A DNA stretch of 64,000 nt from Nonomuraea basaltis (GTDB lineage: Bacteria; Actinomycetota; Actinomycetes; Streptosporangiales; Streptosporangiaceae). The stretch lies in the NCBI RefSeq assembly GCF_005893125.1, contig NZ_VCJS01000031.1:1-64000 (forward strand), written 5' to 3'. The notes under the pieces are model-generated. The model had not been told where the DNA came from, did no database searches, and saw only the letters and a program-made list of their open reading frames with translations. This document shows, one piece after another, positions 1 to 8,704 of the stretch (position 1 is the first letter of the stretch; each line of letters starts with the position of its first letter). The position numbers and the translations under genes are program-made.

Positions 1-1512
1 GGGCTGGGCGGGCTGGTCGCGCAGACGGCGACGCCGTATTCGACGGCCGACTACTTCGCCGACGCCCGGTTCCGGCACAAGGACGACATCGACGAGGCCG
101 TCAAGGAGGAGGGCCTGGTCGCGATCCTGGGCGTGCCGCTGCGGCTGGGCAAGCGGGTGATCGGCGTGCTGATGGCGGCCAACCGCAGCGCCAGGCCGTT
201 CCACCAGGAGGAGGTGTCGCTGCTGGCCAGCCTGGCCGCGCACGCCGCCGTCGCGATCGACAACGCCAGGCTGCTGCAGGAGACCAGGAACGCGCTGGAG
301 GAGCTGTCCCATGCGCACCGGACGGCCAGGGAGCACGGCGAGGCCGTCGAACGGGCGGCACTGGCCCACGACCGGATGACCTCGCTGGTGCTGCGCGGCG
401 GCGGGATCGAGGACGTGGCGGCCGTGGTGACCGATGTGCTGGGCGGGTCGCTGGCCGTGCTCGACGACCTGGGCCGGCCGATCACCGGTGCCGTGGGCGA
501 GCTGGCGGAGCTCGACGCCGGGGTTTTCGAGGCGGCGCAGGCGTCCAGGGCGCTGGGGCGTACCGTGCGCAGGGGCGATCTGCTGATCGCCTCCGTGGAC
601 GTCGGCGGGGAGCCGCTGTGCACGCTCATCCTGCGCAGCGACGACGCCGACGAGCGGATCCTGGAGCGGGCGGCGCTGGTGTGCGCGTTGCTGCTGCTGT
701 TCCGCAGGAGCGTGGCCGAGGCCGAGGGGCGGGTCAGGGGCGAGCTGCTCGACGACCTGATCTCGCGGCCGGACTCCCCCGGCCTGGCCGACCGGGCGCG
801 CCGGCTCGGGGTCGACCTGGACGCGCCGCACGTCGTGGTGGTGGTCAAGCACGGCGGGCAGCGGGAGCGGGCGGCGTTCTGGGCTTCCTCGCAGGCCACG
901 ATGCGCCACGGGCTGGCCGCCGGGCGGGGCGACGAGGTGGTGCTGTTGCTGCCGGGTGAGAACGCCGGAGGCATCGCGCAGCGGGTGGCGGCCGAGCTGA
1001 GCGCGTCCCTGCACAGCCCGGCCACGGCGGGCGCGGCGAAGGCGAGGAGCGTTGCGCTGTGTCATGGCGATCTCATGCCGGCTTCTGAGACCGCCAAGGC
1101 CTATCAGGAGGCGCGGCGGTGTGCCGAGGCGCTGATCGCGCTCGGGCGCGCCGGGGACGGTGCGAGCGCGGCCGAGCTGGGCTTCGTCGGGCTGCTCGTC
1201 GGCGACGGCCGCGACGTGCGCGGCTTCGTGGACCGGGTGCTGGGCGAAGTGATCGACTACGACGCCCGCAGGGGGACCGCGCTGGCCGGCACGCTGGCCG
1301 CGTACTTCGGCACCGGCGGCTCGCCCTCGCGTACGGCCGAGGCCATGCACATCCACGTCAACACCGTCACGCAGCGGCTCGACAGGATCGGCAAGCTGCT
1401 CGGCGACGGCTGGCTGGAGCCCGAGCGCGCTCTGGAGATCCAGCTGGCGCTCCGCCTGCACCGGCTCGGCCACACATCCACCTCGCAGACTGTGGGCCCG
1501 GACTCCATATGA
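1..1512 (+). CDS. GAF/PucR-type (CdaR family) transcriptional regulator, 5' partial
   Basis: The reading frame is open from the first base, so the start lies outside the window. The first ~90 visible residues are the end of a GAF sensor domain (GVPLRLGKRVIGVLMAAN, then a long helix LLASLAAHAAVAIDNARLLQ). A GGDEF-like middle follows. The last ~60 residues are the PucR C-terminal helix-turn-helix (HIHVNTVTQRLDRIGKLLG). Members of this family regulate catabolic or transport genes in response to a small ligand. The next genes (transporter, hydrolase, esterase) run in the same direction after 31 bases, so they are the likely targets; that is inferred from position only. Confidence 0.85.
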   Translation, partial: GLGGLVAQTATPYSTADYFADARFRHKDDIDEAVKEEGLVAILGVPLRLGKRVIGVLMAANRSARPFHQEEVSLLASLAAHAAVAIDNARLLQETRNALEELSHAHRTAREHGEAVERAALAHDRMTSLVLRGGGIEDVAAVVTDVLGGSLAVLDDLGRPITGAVGELAELDAGVFEAAQASRALGRTVRRGDLLIASVDVGGEPLCTLILRSDDADERILERAALVCALLLLFRRSVAEAEGRVRGELLDDLISRPDSPGLADRARRLGVDLDAPHVVVVVKHGGQRERAAFWASSQATMRHGLAAGRGDEVVLLLPGENAGGIAQRVAAELSASLHSPATAGAAKARSVALCHGDLMPASETAKAYQEARRCAEALIALGRAGDGASAAELGFVGLLVGDGRDVRGFVDRVLGEVIDYDARRGTALAGTLAAYFGTGGSPSRTAEAMHIHVNTVTQRLDRIGKLLGDGWLEPERALEIQLALRLHRLGHTSTSQTVGPDSI

Positions 1513-1515
1513 GTG

Positions 1516-1545
1516 ATGCCGGTCACTCTTTACCGTGACCGGCAT
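1516..1545. promoter_or_regulatory. 11-bp inverted repeat covering the transporter start
   Basis: Perfect arms ATGCCGGTCAC (1516-1526) and GTGACCGGCAT (1535-1545) are separated by 8 bases. A TACCGT box (1531-1536) lies inside the element, 7 bases before the ATG at 1544. A bound dimer would therefore block both the -10 region and the start codon of the transporter gene. No T-run follows, which argues against a simple terminator for the upstream regulator gene. Operator function is inferred. Confidence 0.55.
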
Positions 1546-2818
1546 GGCCACTTCCATCAAGAAGATCGTCGCCGCGAGCCTGATCGGCACCACCATCGAG
1601 TGGTACGACTTCTTCCTGTACGGCTCGGCAGCCGCGCTCGTGTTCAACAAGCTCTTCTTCCCCGACTCCGACCCGCTGACCGGCACGCTGCTGTCGTTCC
1701 TCACCTACGCCGTCGGTTTCATCGCCCGCCCGCTCGGCGGCCTGGTCTTCGGCCATTTCGGCGACCGGCTGGGCCGCAAGACGCTGCTGGTCGTCAGCCT
1801 GCTGATGATGGGCGCCGCGACGTTCCTGATCGGCTGCCTGCCGACGTACGAGACTCTCGGCCCGGCCGCGGCGCTGCTGCTGACGGCGCTCAGGCTCGTG
1901 CAGGGCTTCGCGCTCGGCGGCGAGTGGGGCGGCGCGGTGCTGATCGTCTCCGAGCACGGCGACAGTCGCCGGCGCGGCTTCTGGGCGTCCTGGCCGCAGG
2001 CCGGCGCGCCGGGCGGGAACCTGCTGGCCACCGGCGTGCTGGCGGCGCTGGCCGCCTGGCAGCCGGACGAGGCGTTCCTGTCGTGGGGCTGGCGGGTGCC
2101 GTTCCTGCTGTCGGGCGTGCTGGTGCTGATCGGCCTGTGGATCAGGCTGTCGATCAGCGAGTCGCCGGTGTTCCAGCAGGCCCCGCCCGAGGAGCGGGCG
2201 CCGATCGTCGGCGTGCTCCGCTACCACTGGAAGGACGTGGTCACCGCGATCGGCGCGCGCCTGGCCGAGAACATCTCCTTCTACCTGCTGACCGTCTTCG
2301 TCATCACGTACGCCAAGACCACCGGAATCTCGAACTCGACCGTGCTGACCGCGGTGCTGATCGCCTCGGCCATCCACTTCGTCACGATCCCGATGTGGGG
2401 CGCACTGTCCGACCGCGTCGGCCGCCGCCCGGTCTACCTGGCGGGCGCCGCCGGCATCGGGGTGTGGATCTTCGCGTTCTTCCCGCTCATCGACACCGGC
2501 AACTTCCTGGCGATCACCCTCGCCGTCACCGTCGGCCTGCTCTTCCACGGCATGATGTACGGCCCGCAGGCGGCCTTCTTCTCCGAGCTGTTCGGCACCA
2601 GGATGCGCTACACCGGCGTCTCGATCGGCGCGCAGCTGTCGGCGATCGTGGCAGGCGCGCTGGCCCCGCTCATCGCCGTCGCACTGCTGAAGACCTACTC
2701 GAGCAGCGTGCCCATCTCCATCTACCTTGGTCTGGCGGCGCTGCTCACCCTGGTCGCGGTCTACGCCGCACGCGAGACCCAGGGCCGCGACCTCGCCGAA
2801 AGGGTCCACGCCTCATGA
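1544..2818 (+). CDS. MFS transporter, metabolite:H+ symporter (MHS) family
   Basis: A 424-residue membrane protein of about 12 helices. It opens with the hallmark of the MHS branch (shikimate, alpha-ketoglutarate, proline/betaine symporters), IGTTIEWYDFFLYGSAAAL. It carries the MFS loop motif GHFGDRLGRKTLLVVSLLMMG after helix 2 and its second copy GALSDRVGRRPVYLAG in the middle of the protein. ATG 1544 is preferred because MATSIKKIV is the usual family start; an in-frame GTG at 1535 is also possible. The stop overlaps the next start (ATGA), so it is probably co-translated with the alpha/beta hydrolase and imports the substrate that the two downstream hydrolases act on. The substrate is unknown. 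Confidence 0.88.
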   Translation: MATSIKKIVAASLIGTTIEWYDFFLYGSAAALVFNKLFFPDSDPLTGTLLSFLTYAVGFIARPLGGLVFGHFGDRLGRKTLLVVSLLMMGAATFLIGCLPTYETLGPAAALLLTALRLVQGFALGGEWGGAVLIVSEHGDSRRRGFWASWPQAGAPGGNLLATGVLAALAAWQPDEAFLSWGWRVPFLLSGVLVLIGLWIRLSISESPVFQQAPPEERAPIVGVLRYHWKDVVTAIGARLAENISFYLLTVFVITYAKTTGISNSTVLTAVLIASAIHFVTIPMWGALSDRVGRRPVYLAGAAGIGVWIFAFFPLIDTGNFLAITLAVTVGLLFHGMMYGPQAAFFSELFGTRMRYTGVSIGAQLSAIVAGALAPLIAVALLKTYSSSVPISIYLGLAALLTLVAVYAARETQGRDLAERVHAS

Positions 2819-3813
2819 AGATCACCACGCCGCGGCTCACCCAGCACGTCCTGACCGCCGAGGGCAGGGACACCGGCGAGCCCGTGCTGTTCGTGCACGG
2901 GAATGTCTCCTCGGCCGCGTTCTGGCGCGACAGCATGGCGGCGCTGCCCGAGGGCTACCGCCCGCTCGCGGTCGATCTGCGCGGCTTCGGCGAGACCGAC
3001 CCCGAGCCGGTGGACGCCACCCGGGGTCTTCGCGACTACTCCGACGACGTGCTGGAGCTGATCGGGGAGCTGGGCCTGGACGGGGTCCACCTGGTCGGCT
3101 GGAGCCTGGGCGGTGGCGTCGTCCTGCAGGCCCTGCGCGACCGCCCGGCCGCCGTCAAGAGCGTCACCCTGGTCAACCCCATCTCCCCGTACGGCTTCGG
3201 CGGCACGGAAGGCACCGAAGGCCGGCTGACACACACCGACGGCACGGGCTCGGGAGCGGGGGCCGCGAATCCGGACTTCGTGGCACGACTGAAGGCGGGC
3301 GACATGTCGGATGAATCCCCCACATCCCCACGCAGCGTCTTCCGCTCGGCCTACGTCAAGAACGCGGTCACCGACGAGGACTTCTACCTGCGGTCGATGC
3401 TCACCACGCGGGTGGGCGAGGCCCACTATCCGGGTGACGGGGCGGCCTCCGGCACGTGGCCGCACGTGGCCCCCGGCAAGCATGGCGTGCTCAACGCCGC
3501 CGCCCCCGTCCACTTCCGGCTGGACGACCTGCACGAGATCGACCCCAAGCCGCCCATCCTGTGGATCAGGGGCGCCGACGACCTTATCGTCTCCGACACG
3601 TCCCTGTTCGACCTGGCCCACCTGGGCGCGCTCGGCGTCGTGCCCGGCTCCCCCGGCACGCCGGCCCAGCCGATGGTGGCCCAGACCAGGACGGTCCTGG
3701 AGCGCTACGGCCCGTACCGCGAGGCCGTGATCGAGGACTGCGGCCACAGCCCGCACCTGGAGCACCCCGCCGAGTTCCGGCGCCTGCTGGCCGAGCACCT
3801 CAGGGAGACGTGA
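2815..3813 (+). CDS. Alpha/beta hydrolase
   Basis: A 332-residue alpha/beta-hydrolase fold protein. It has an oxyanion-hole segment LFVHGNVSS near residue 25, the nucleophile elbow GWSLGG (Ser near residue 97), an acid-loop candidate IRGADDLIV near 260 and the catalytic His in DCGHSPHLEHP near the end. No signal peptide is visible, so it should act in the cytoplasm on an ester or related bond of an imported compound. It overlaps the transporter by 4 bases and the esterase by 1 base, giving a compact three-gene unit. The exact substrate cannot be read from the sequence. Confidence 0.85.
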   Translation: MKITTPRLTQHVLTAEGRDTGEPVLFVHGNVSSAAFWRDSMAALPEGYRPLAVDLRGFGETDPEPVDATRGLRDYSDDVLELIGELGLDGVHLVGWSLGGGVVLQALRDRPAAVKSVTLVNPISPYGFGGTEGTEGRLTHTDGTGSGAGAANPDFVARLKAGDMSDESPTSPRSVFRSAYVKNAVTDEDFYLRSMLTTRVGEAHYPGDGAASGTWPHVAPGKHGVLNAAAPVHFRLDDLHEIDPKPPILWIRGADDLIVSDTSLFDLAHLGALGVVPGSPGTPAQPMVAQTRTVLERYGPYREAVIEDCGHSPHLEHPAEFRRLLAEHLRET

Positions 3814-4958
3814 TGCTGGTAGCGCTCACCCTGGTGGCGAGCCTGCTCACGCCGGTCCAGCAGCTCGCGGTGCCGGGCGCGGAGCGGCAGGTCGTCGCCG
3901 CGCTCGGCGACCTGACCACCGCGGGCACCGCGCAAACCGGGCACACCGACCCGGCCGACTGGGCCGGGCTGCACTCGGCCGCCACCGTCAACCCGACCGG
4001 CGTGCCCGGCGTCCAGATCGACGGCTACTTCCCCGACACCTCGACCGGCAACGCCACGCACGGCTGGAACCACGACTCCCAGTTCGTGATCAGACTGCCC
4101 GACGACTGGAACGGCGGCCTGGTCGTCAGCGGCACCCCCGGCAACCGGGAGCAGTACGCCAACGACTACACGATCTCCGACTGGGTCCTGTCCAAGGGCT
4201 ACGCGTTCGCCGCCACCGACAAGGGCAACGTCGGCCTGGCCTTCCACGAGGACGGCCGGCACCCCGGCGACGCCGTCGCCGAGTGGAACCACCGCGTCAC
4301 CCAGCTCGCCGTGGCCGCCAAGGCCGTGGCCGGGCAGCGGTACGGCAGGAAGCCGGCGCGTACGTTCGTGGCGGGCATCTCCAACGGCGGCTACCTGGTC
4401 AGGTGGCAGCTGGAGAATCGCGGGTGGCTCTACGACGGCGGCGTGGACTGGGAGGGCACGCTCTGGCGGGTCAAGGGCGACAACCTGCTGAGCTTCCTGC
4501 CGCCGGCGCTGCGGGCGTATCCGGACGAGGCCGGCGTGCGGGCGGCCGGGTTCGCGGCGGGCTCGGAGTTCCTGTGGCCGTTCCACCGGCAGTACTACTG
4601 GGAGCTGACCCAGCAGCTCTACCAGAAGGAGCTGGACCCGTCCTACCAGGGCGCGGCCGCCGACTACGACTACGACGAGCGCCGGCCCTACGCGGCGGTG
4701 GCGAAGATCGCGCTGACCGGCCGGATCACCAAGCCGCTGATCACGATTCACGGGACGCTCGACGCGCTGCTGCCGATCTCCCGCAGCTCCGACGTCTACG
4801 CGCGGATGGTGGGACCGCACCGGCCGTTCCGCTATTACCGGGTCGAGGGCGGCAACCACCTGGACGGCCTGGTGGACGTCCATCCAGATCGGCTGAAGCC
4901 GCTGCTGCCGGTCTTCAGGAGTGCCTTCCAGGAGCTGGAGGGCTGGGTCAGTCCCTGA
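3813..4958 (+). CDS. Secreted tannase/feruloyl-esterase-like or 3-hydroxybutyrate-oligomer-hydrolase-like esterase
   Basis: A 381-residue serine hydrolase. The N-terminus is a short hydrophobic segment (LVALTLVASLL) that could be a signal peptide. Motifs: nucleophile elbow AGISNGGYLV, acid in IHGTLDALLP, and His in EGGNHLDG. The layout resembles tannase/feruloyl esterases and hydroxybutyrate oligomer hydrolases. The ATG overlaps the stop of the previous gene (TGATG). Its 3' end overlaps the convergent glycosyltransferase gene by 11 bases. A model in which this protein cleaves an external ester and the MHS transporter takes up the product is consistent with the gene order, but is inference. 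Confidence 0.7.
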   Translation: MLVALTLVASLLTPVQQLAVPGAERQVVAALGDLTTAGTAQTGHTDPADWAGLHSAATVNPTGVPGVQIDGYFPDTSTGNATHGWNHDSQFVIRLPDDWNGGLVVSGTPGNREQYANDYTISDWVLSKGYAFAATDKGNVGLAFHEDGRHPGDAVAEWNHRVTQLAVAAKAVAGQRYGRKPARTFVAGISNGGYLVRWQLENRGWLYDGGVDWEGTLWRVKGDNLLSFLPPALRAYPDEAGVRAAGFAAGSEFLWPFHRQYYWELTQQLYQKELDPSYQGAAADYDYDERRPYAAVAKIALTGRITKPLITIHGTLDALLPISRSSDVYARMVGPHRPFRYYRVEGGNHLDGLVDVHPDRLKPLLPVFRSAFQELEGWVSP

Positions 4959-6942
4959 GGTAGCGCTGACTGCCCGCGCGCGCCAGGCGCACCATGTGCC
5001 GCGCGCCGGGCAGCCGCCGGCCGATCCGGTGCAGCGCGGTGTCCCGGCCCATGGGCGAGCGCTCGGGGTGGACCGCGGCGGCGGGGCGCACCTCGACCCT
5101 GCCCCGGCGCACCTCCAGCGCGAACCGCAGCCCGAGCTCCTCGTCCGCCGAGCGCAGCGACGCCCGCCAGTCGCCGGGGCCGAGGTGCTCCACGCCCGGC
5201 ATCAGCCGCTTGACCGGCACCTTGGCCACGAGCTGCCCGGCGAGCCTGCCGGGCACCCCGGCCTCGGCCAGCGCGGGGGCGCACACCTCGCGCTCGCGCC
5301 GCCCGGTGCTGCGCAGCACCAGCTCCAGGGGCGGGCCGCCGCTGGGCGGCACGTACGGCACCGGCAGCACGATGTACGCGTTCCCGTCGAGCTGCTTGAC
5401 CTCCACCCCCGGCGACACCAGCGCGATCGACTCCGAGAACGAGCGCGGCTCCACGGCCAGGCCCAGCTCACCCTGGTCGGTCCAGCACGGCACCACCAGC
5501 CGCGTCCTGGGCCGCTGGGCCAGCACGCCCAGGCAGTTGAGCGGCCCGGCGGTCCGGCTGACCCGGCTCCTGGCCTGGTTGGCGCCGCCGAACATGCGCA
5601 CGTGCACCTCCCACTGACCGGGCCTCAGCGGCTGGCCGAGCGCGGCGGTGGTCACGTCGATCCTGGTCTCGCCCTTGATCTGCAGGCGGACGCGGCGGCC
5701 GCCGTCCTGGATCACCTCCACGTGCTGGGCCAGCGGCAGGAAGTGCACGACGCCCGTCTCGGCGTGCCGCACGTAGACCTCGATGCGGGCCCGTTCGACG
5801 GCCTCGCTCACGTCGGTGACGCTGGTGCCCAGCAGCCTGGCGTCGACGGCGCGTGGCGGGATCCAGTTCAGGCGCGGGCCGTCCGAACGGTACCTTTCCG
5901 GCCGGTCGTCGCTGCCGAGGACCTCCACCGTCACCCCGAGCACCAGGACGTGGGCGTCCCAGCGCACCTCCGTGAGGTCGGCGCGGAGCCCGCACCGCCT
6001 GGAGGACTTGGCCAGCAGCACGATCTGGTCCAGGCGCCCCATCCGGACGAACGCGGCCACCGCACGCAGCTGAACGGGCAGGTAGCGGTCGAGCCGCTCG
6101 GGGAAGCGCTCGGCCATGAGCTCCTGCACGAGGCGGAAGTGCAGGCCCCTGTCCACGGAGGATTCGGCGAACCTGCTGGTGAGCAGCGGCCGGAGGACGG
6201 CGTAGCGGTACCAGTAGGCGTACATGCGGTCGCGCTGGCGGCCCTCGCCGACGTAGGTGTCGACGTCGTCGAGCAGCCCGCGCAGCTCCTTCGCCATCGC
6301 CCGCGGCTCCTCCTCGGCCCTCGGCCGCTCGCCGAGGTGGCAGCACACGTGGTCGGCCAGCACGGCGATGACCTTGGCCTGCAGGTACGCCCGCATCACG
6401 AACGCCTGCTCGGCCAGCCGGCCGCCGGGCACGGCGAACCCCAGCTCGTGCTCCACCAGGAAGGCGCGGCGGTAGAGCTGCTGCGGGCGGAGCAGGCTGA
6501 GCAGGCGGTCGCGCAGGATGTCGGCGCGGGCGGTGCTGCGCGCGAAGGCGATCAGCGGCGGGCCGTGGTCGCGCGCCAGGCGGCCGATCAGCACGTCCGC
6601 GTCGGTCTCCACGGCGCGCTCGTGCATGCGCGCGAGCGCGTCCCGTTCGAGCCGGTCGCCCTGGTCGAGGAAGAAGACGTAGTCGCCGGTCGCGGCCGTC
6701 AGCCCGACGTTGCGGCCGTGCATGGGCGAGCCCGTGTGCGGCAGGTGCAACGTCCGCGCGTTGTCGCGGTTCGCCGCGATGGTGTCGAGGCGCTCGGCGA
6801 TCCCGTCCGTGGACCCGTCGTCCACGAGGATCACTTCGTAGTCGGCCGCGGGCATCGTCTGCTCCAGCGCGGAGCGAATGCACGCGTCGGCGGTGTCACC
6901 CGGATTGTGGACGTTGACGATCACGCTGACCTTCACAACCAT
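4948..6942 (-). CDS. Family 2 glycosyltransferase, large (664 aa)
   Basis: The first ~230 residues are a GT-A catalytic domain: VSVIVNVHNPGD, the nucleotide-binding VILVDDGSTDG, and a DQGD acidic motif (FFLDQGDRLE) in place of the common DxD. The remaining ~430 residues form an all-beta accessory region and a poorly conserved tail, a layout seen in actinobacterial wall-polymer glycosyltransferases of the TarS/TagF-associated type. It probably adds sugars to a cell-wall polymer or capsule at the inner membrane face. It faces the esterase gene and is separated by a hairpin from the transglycosylase gene upstream. Confidence 0.78.
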   Translation of the reverse strand: MVVKVSVIVNVHNPGDTADACIRSALEQTMPAADYEVILVDDGSTDGIAERLDTIAANRDNARTLHLPHTGSPMHGRNVGLTAATGDYVFFLDQGDRLERDALARMHERAVETDADVLIGRLARDHGPPLIAFARSTARADILRDRLLSLLRPQQLYRRAFLVEHELGFAVPGGRLAEQAFVMRAYLQAKVIAVLADHVCCHLGERPRAEEEPRAMAKELRGLLDDVDTYVGEGRQRDRMYAYWYRYAVLRPLLTSRFAESSVDRGLHFRLVQELMAERFPERLDRYLPVQLRAVAAFVRMGRLDQIVLLAKSSRRCGLRADLTEVRWDAHVLVLGVTVEVLGSDDRPERYRSDGPRLNWIPPRAVDARLLGTSVTDVSEAVERARIEVYVRHAETGVVHFLPLAQHVEVIQDGGRRVRLQIKGETRIDVTTAALGQPLRPGQWEVHVRMFGGANQARSRVSRTAGPLNCLGVLAQRPRTRLVVPCWTDQGELGLAVEPRSFSESIALVSPGVEVKQLDGNAYIVLPVPYVPPSGGPPLELVLRSTGRREREVCAPALAEAGVPGRLAGQLVAKVPVKRLMPGVEHLGPGDWRASLRSADEELGLRFALEVRRGRVEVRPAAAVHPERSPMGRDTALHRIGRRLPGARHMVRLARAGSQRYLRD

Positions 6943-6953
6943 GCGGCCAGCGT

Positions 6954-6978
6954 GCGCCCGAATACACGATTCGGGCGC
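6954..6978 (-). terminator. 10-bp hairpin between transglycosylase and glycosyltransferase genes
   Basis: Perfect arms GCGCCCGAAT and ATTCGGGCGC with a 5-base loop lie 12 bases before the glycosyltransferase ATG on the - strand. There is no T-run behind it. It may end transcripts from the transglycosylase gene, or hold back translation of the glycosyltransferase. Confidence 0.45.
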
Positions 6979-7043
6979 GGCGGCTTGCCGATTGCAGAGG
7001 GAAAGTTGACCTGTACCTGTGCCCCTTTAGGTGACGGGGCCTT

Positions 7044-7763
7044 CTAGTACCAGCCCACCCGCTGCGAGTGTCCCCAGGCCGCGCACGGCGTGCCGTACCG
7101 GCCCTTGATGTAGCCCAGGCCCCACTTGATCTGGGTGGCCGCGTTGGTCTGCCAGTCGGCGCCCGCGCTGGCCATCTTGGTGCCGGGCAGGGACTGCGGG
7201 ATGCCGTACGCGCCGGAGTAGCGGTTCATCGCCCGCTCGTTCCAGCCGCTCTCCTTCGTCCAGAGCGACTCCAGGCAGCCCCACTGGTCCGCGCCGAAGC
7301 CGAACTGACCGAGCATGGCCTTGGCGGTCGCCTTGTTGGAGCCCGGCGAGGGGTCGCTGCCCGGCGGGAAGTTCACCGGAGGGAACCCGTCGCCGGCGGG
7401 CGCCTGCTTCGGCACGACCCAGTCGAAGTCGGGGCTGTCCCCCGCGCCCGAGCGGCCCTTCTTCAGCTTCTCGGCCCGGTACGCCTGCTCGGCCGCGGCC
7501 TTGAGCGCGTCGGTCTCGGGGTCTGGCGCGGACAGGTCGCCGCTGGCCAGCTTGCCCATGTCGTCGATGGTGAACTTCGCGGTGGGCGGCGTGGCGGCAT
7601 TCTCAATGGCACGGTAGGCGATGAAACCCCCGCCACCACCGACGATCACCAGCGACAGGACGATGATGGCGATGCGCTTCGGGGTCAGGCGCGAAGGCCG
7701 GGGGCGCGCCGATGGGACATCTTCCGTTGGGGGGCGCTCACTCACACGCGGACCGGGGCTCAC
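7044..7763 (-). CDS. Membrane-anchored lytic transglycosylase (SLT/lysozyme-like fold)
   Basis: A 239-residue protein with a short basic cytoplasmic N-terminus, one transmembrane helix (IAIIVLSLVIVGGGGGFIAY, residues ~32-51), a Pro/Gly-rich linker and a C-terminal ~80-residue lysozyme-fold domain. That domain has the catalytic Glu in WTKESGWNERAMN, the SGAYGIPQSLPG loop and the terminal GWY seen in aggregation-promoting-factor and Rpf-related muralytic proteins. It should cleave peptidoglycan outside the membrane. Start is GTG at 7763. It is divergent from the AfsQ-like operon and shares an upstream region holding a perfect CRP-type site; in mycobacteria CRP controls rpfA, so coupling of wall turnover to cAMP is plausible. 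Confidence 0.83.
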   Translation of the reverse strand: MSPGPRVSERPPTEDVPSARPRPSRLTPKRIAIIVLSLVIVGGGGGFIAYRAIENAATPPTAKFTIDDMGKLASGDLSAPDPETDALKAAAEQAYRAEKLKKGRSGAGDSPDFDWVVPKQAPAGDGFPPVNFPPGSDPSPGSNKATAKAMLGQFGFGADQWGCLESLWTKESGWNERAMNRYSGAYGIPQSLPGTKMASAGADWQTNAATQIKWGLGYIKGRYGTPCAAWGHSQRVGWY

Positions 7764-7870
7764 GATCCATGAGCTTGCCCTGTCCTAGGGGGTACTCCGC
7801 AACCGAAACGCGGGAATCGTTTGGCGCCCTCTTGGGCAACCAGCTCTTTAGCATGGCATTTCCGGAAAAC

Positions 7871-7886
7871 TGTGACTTTCATCACA
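7871..7886. promoter_or_regulatory. CRP/Fnr-family binding site (TGTGA-N6-TCACA)
   Basis: The sequence TGTGA-CTTTCA-TCACA is a perfect match to the cAMP-receptor-protein consensus used by actinobacterial CRP (for example Rv3676). It lies in the 260-base divergent region, 108 bases from the transglycosylase start and about 138 bases from the response-regulator start. Confidence 0.65.
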
Positions 7887-8023
7887 GCAAGGTGGCCCCC
7901 CTTCGAGCGCCCGTCAACCGAAGGGAAGCCGCTACCAGCGTTGCGTGCCCACTTCGGGATCGCATGCCTGGAACGTCACAGTTTGATGACACAACCCGGG
8001 TATTCGGGACATGGAATAATAAT

Positions 8024-8704
8024 GTGCGCGTGGCAGGCATCCTCCTTGTTGAAGACGACCCCTCGGTCCGCACGGCCCTCGAGCTGGCGCTGACCCGGCA
8101 GGGGCACTCGGTCACGTCCTACGCGACGGGTGAGGAGGCCCTGGACCACATCAGGTCCCGCCGCCCCGAGATCGCGATCCTGGACGTCATGCTCCCCGGA
8201 ATCGACGGGATCGAGGTGTGCCGCCGCGTGCGCAAGCTCGACCAGCTCCCCGTCATCCTGCTCACGGCCAGGGGCGACGACCTCGACGTGGTGGTCGGCC
8301 TGGAGGCCGGCGCCGACGACTACGTGATCAAGCCGGTCGAGCCTCGGGTGCTGGACGCGCGGATCCGTGCCATCCTGCGCAGGGCGGAGTCCGCCACCTC
8401 CGATCGGATCACGTTCGGCGACCTCGTGATCGACCGCGGCGCGCTCAAGGTCATGCTGGACGGCAAGGAGATCCACCTGACGCCCACCGAGCTGCGGCTG
8501 CTGCTGGAGCTCGTACGCCACCCCGGCCAGGTGCTCAACCGCCGCTACCTGCTGCGCGCCGTCTGGGACCACACGCACATCGCCGACTCGCGGCTGGTGG
8601 ACGCCTGTGTGCAGCGCGTCCGCGCGAAGATCGAGCCGAAACCCGCCGAGCCCGTTTTCATCCACACGGTGCGCGGGTTCGGCTACCGGTTCAACCCTCC
8701 GTGA
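8024..8704 (+). CDS. OmpR-family response regulator (AfsQ1-like)
   Basis: A 226-residue regulator. Its receiver domain has acidic pocket EDD (residues ~9-11), phospho-acceptor Asp in AILDVMLPGIDG, and Lys in DDYVIKPVEP. The DNA-binding domain is a winged helix (LTPTELRLLLELV ... VHTVRGFGYRF). GTG 8024 or GTG 8030 start it just after an AATAATAAT stretch, so a leaderless transcript is possible. The stop overlaps the kinase start (GTGA). With the kinase and the lipoprotein it matches the S. coelicolor AfsQ1-AfsQ2-AfsQ3 order, a system linked to nitrogen stress and antibiotic control. Confidence 0.85.
   Translation: MRVAGILLVEDDPSVRTALELALTRQGHSVTSYATGEEALDHIRSRRPEIAILDVMLPGIDGIEVCRRVRKLDQLPVILLTARGDDLDVVVGLEAGADDYVIKPVEPRVLDARIRAILRRAESATSDRITFGDLVIDRGALKVMLDGKEIHLTPTELRLLLELVRHPGQVLNRRYLLRAVWDHTHIADSRLVDACVQRVRAKIEPKPAEPVFIHTVRGFGYRFNPP

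Noticed and set aside
7764-8023. Possible ydaO/c-di-AMP riboswitch upstream of the transglycosylase
   Set aside because: Such riboswitches precede rpf-like genes in some actinomycetes, but I could not find the conserved paired elements here. A covariance-model search would settle it.
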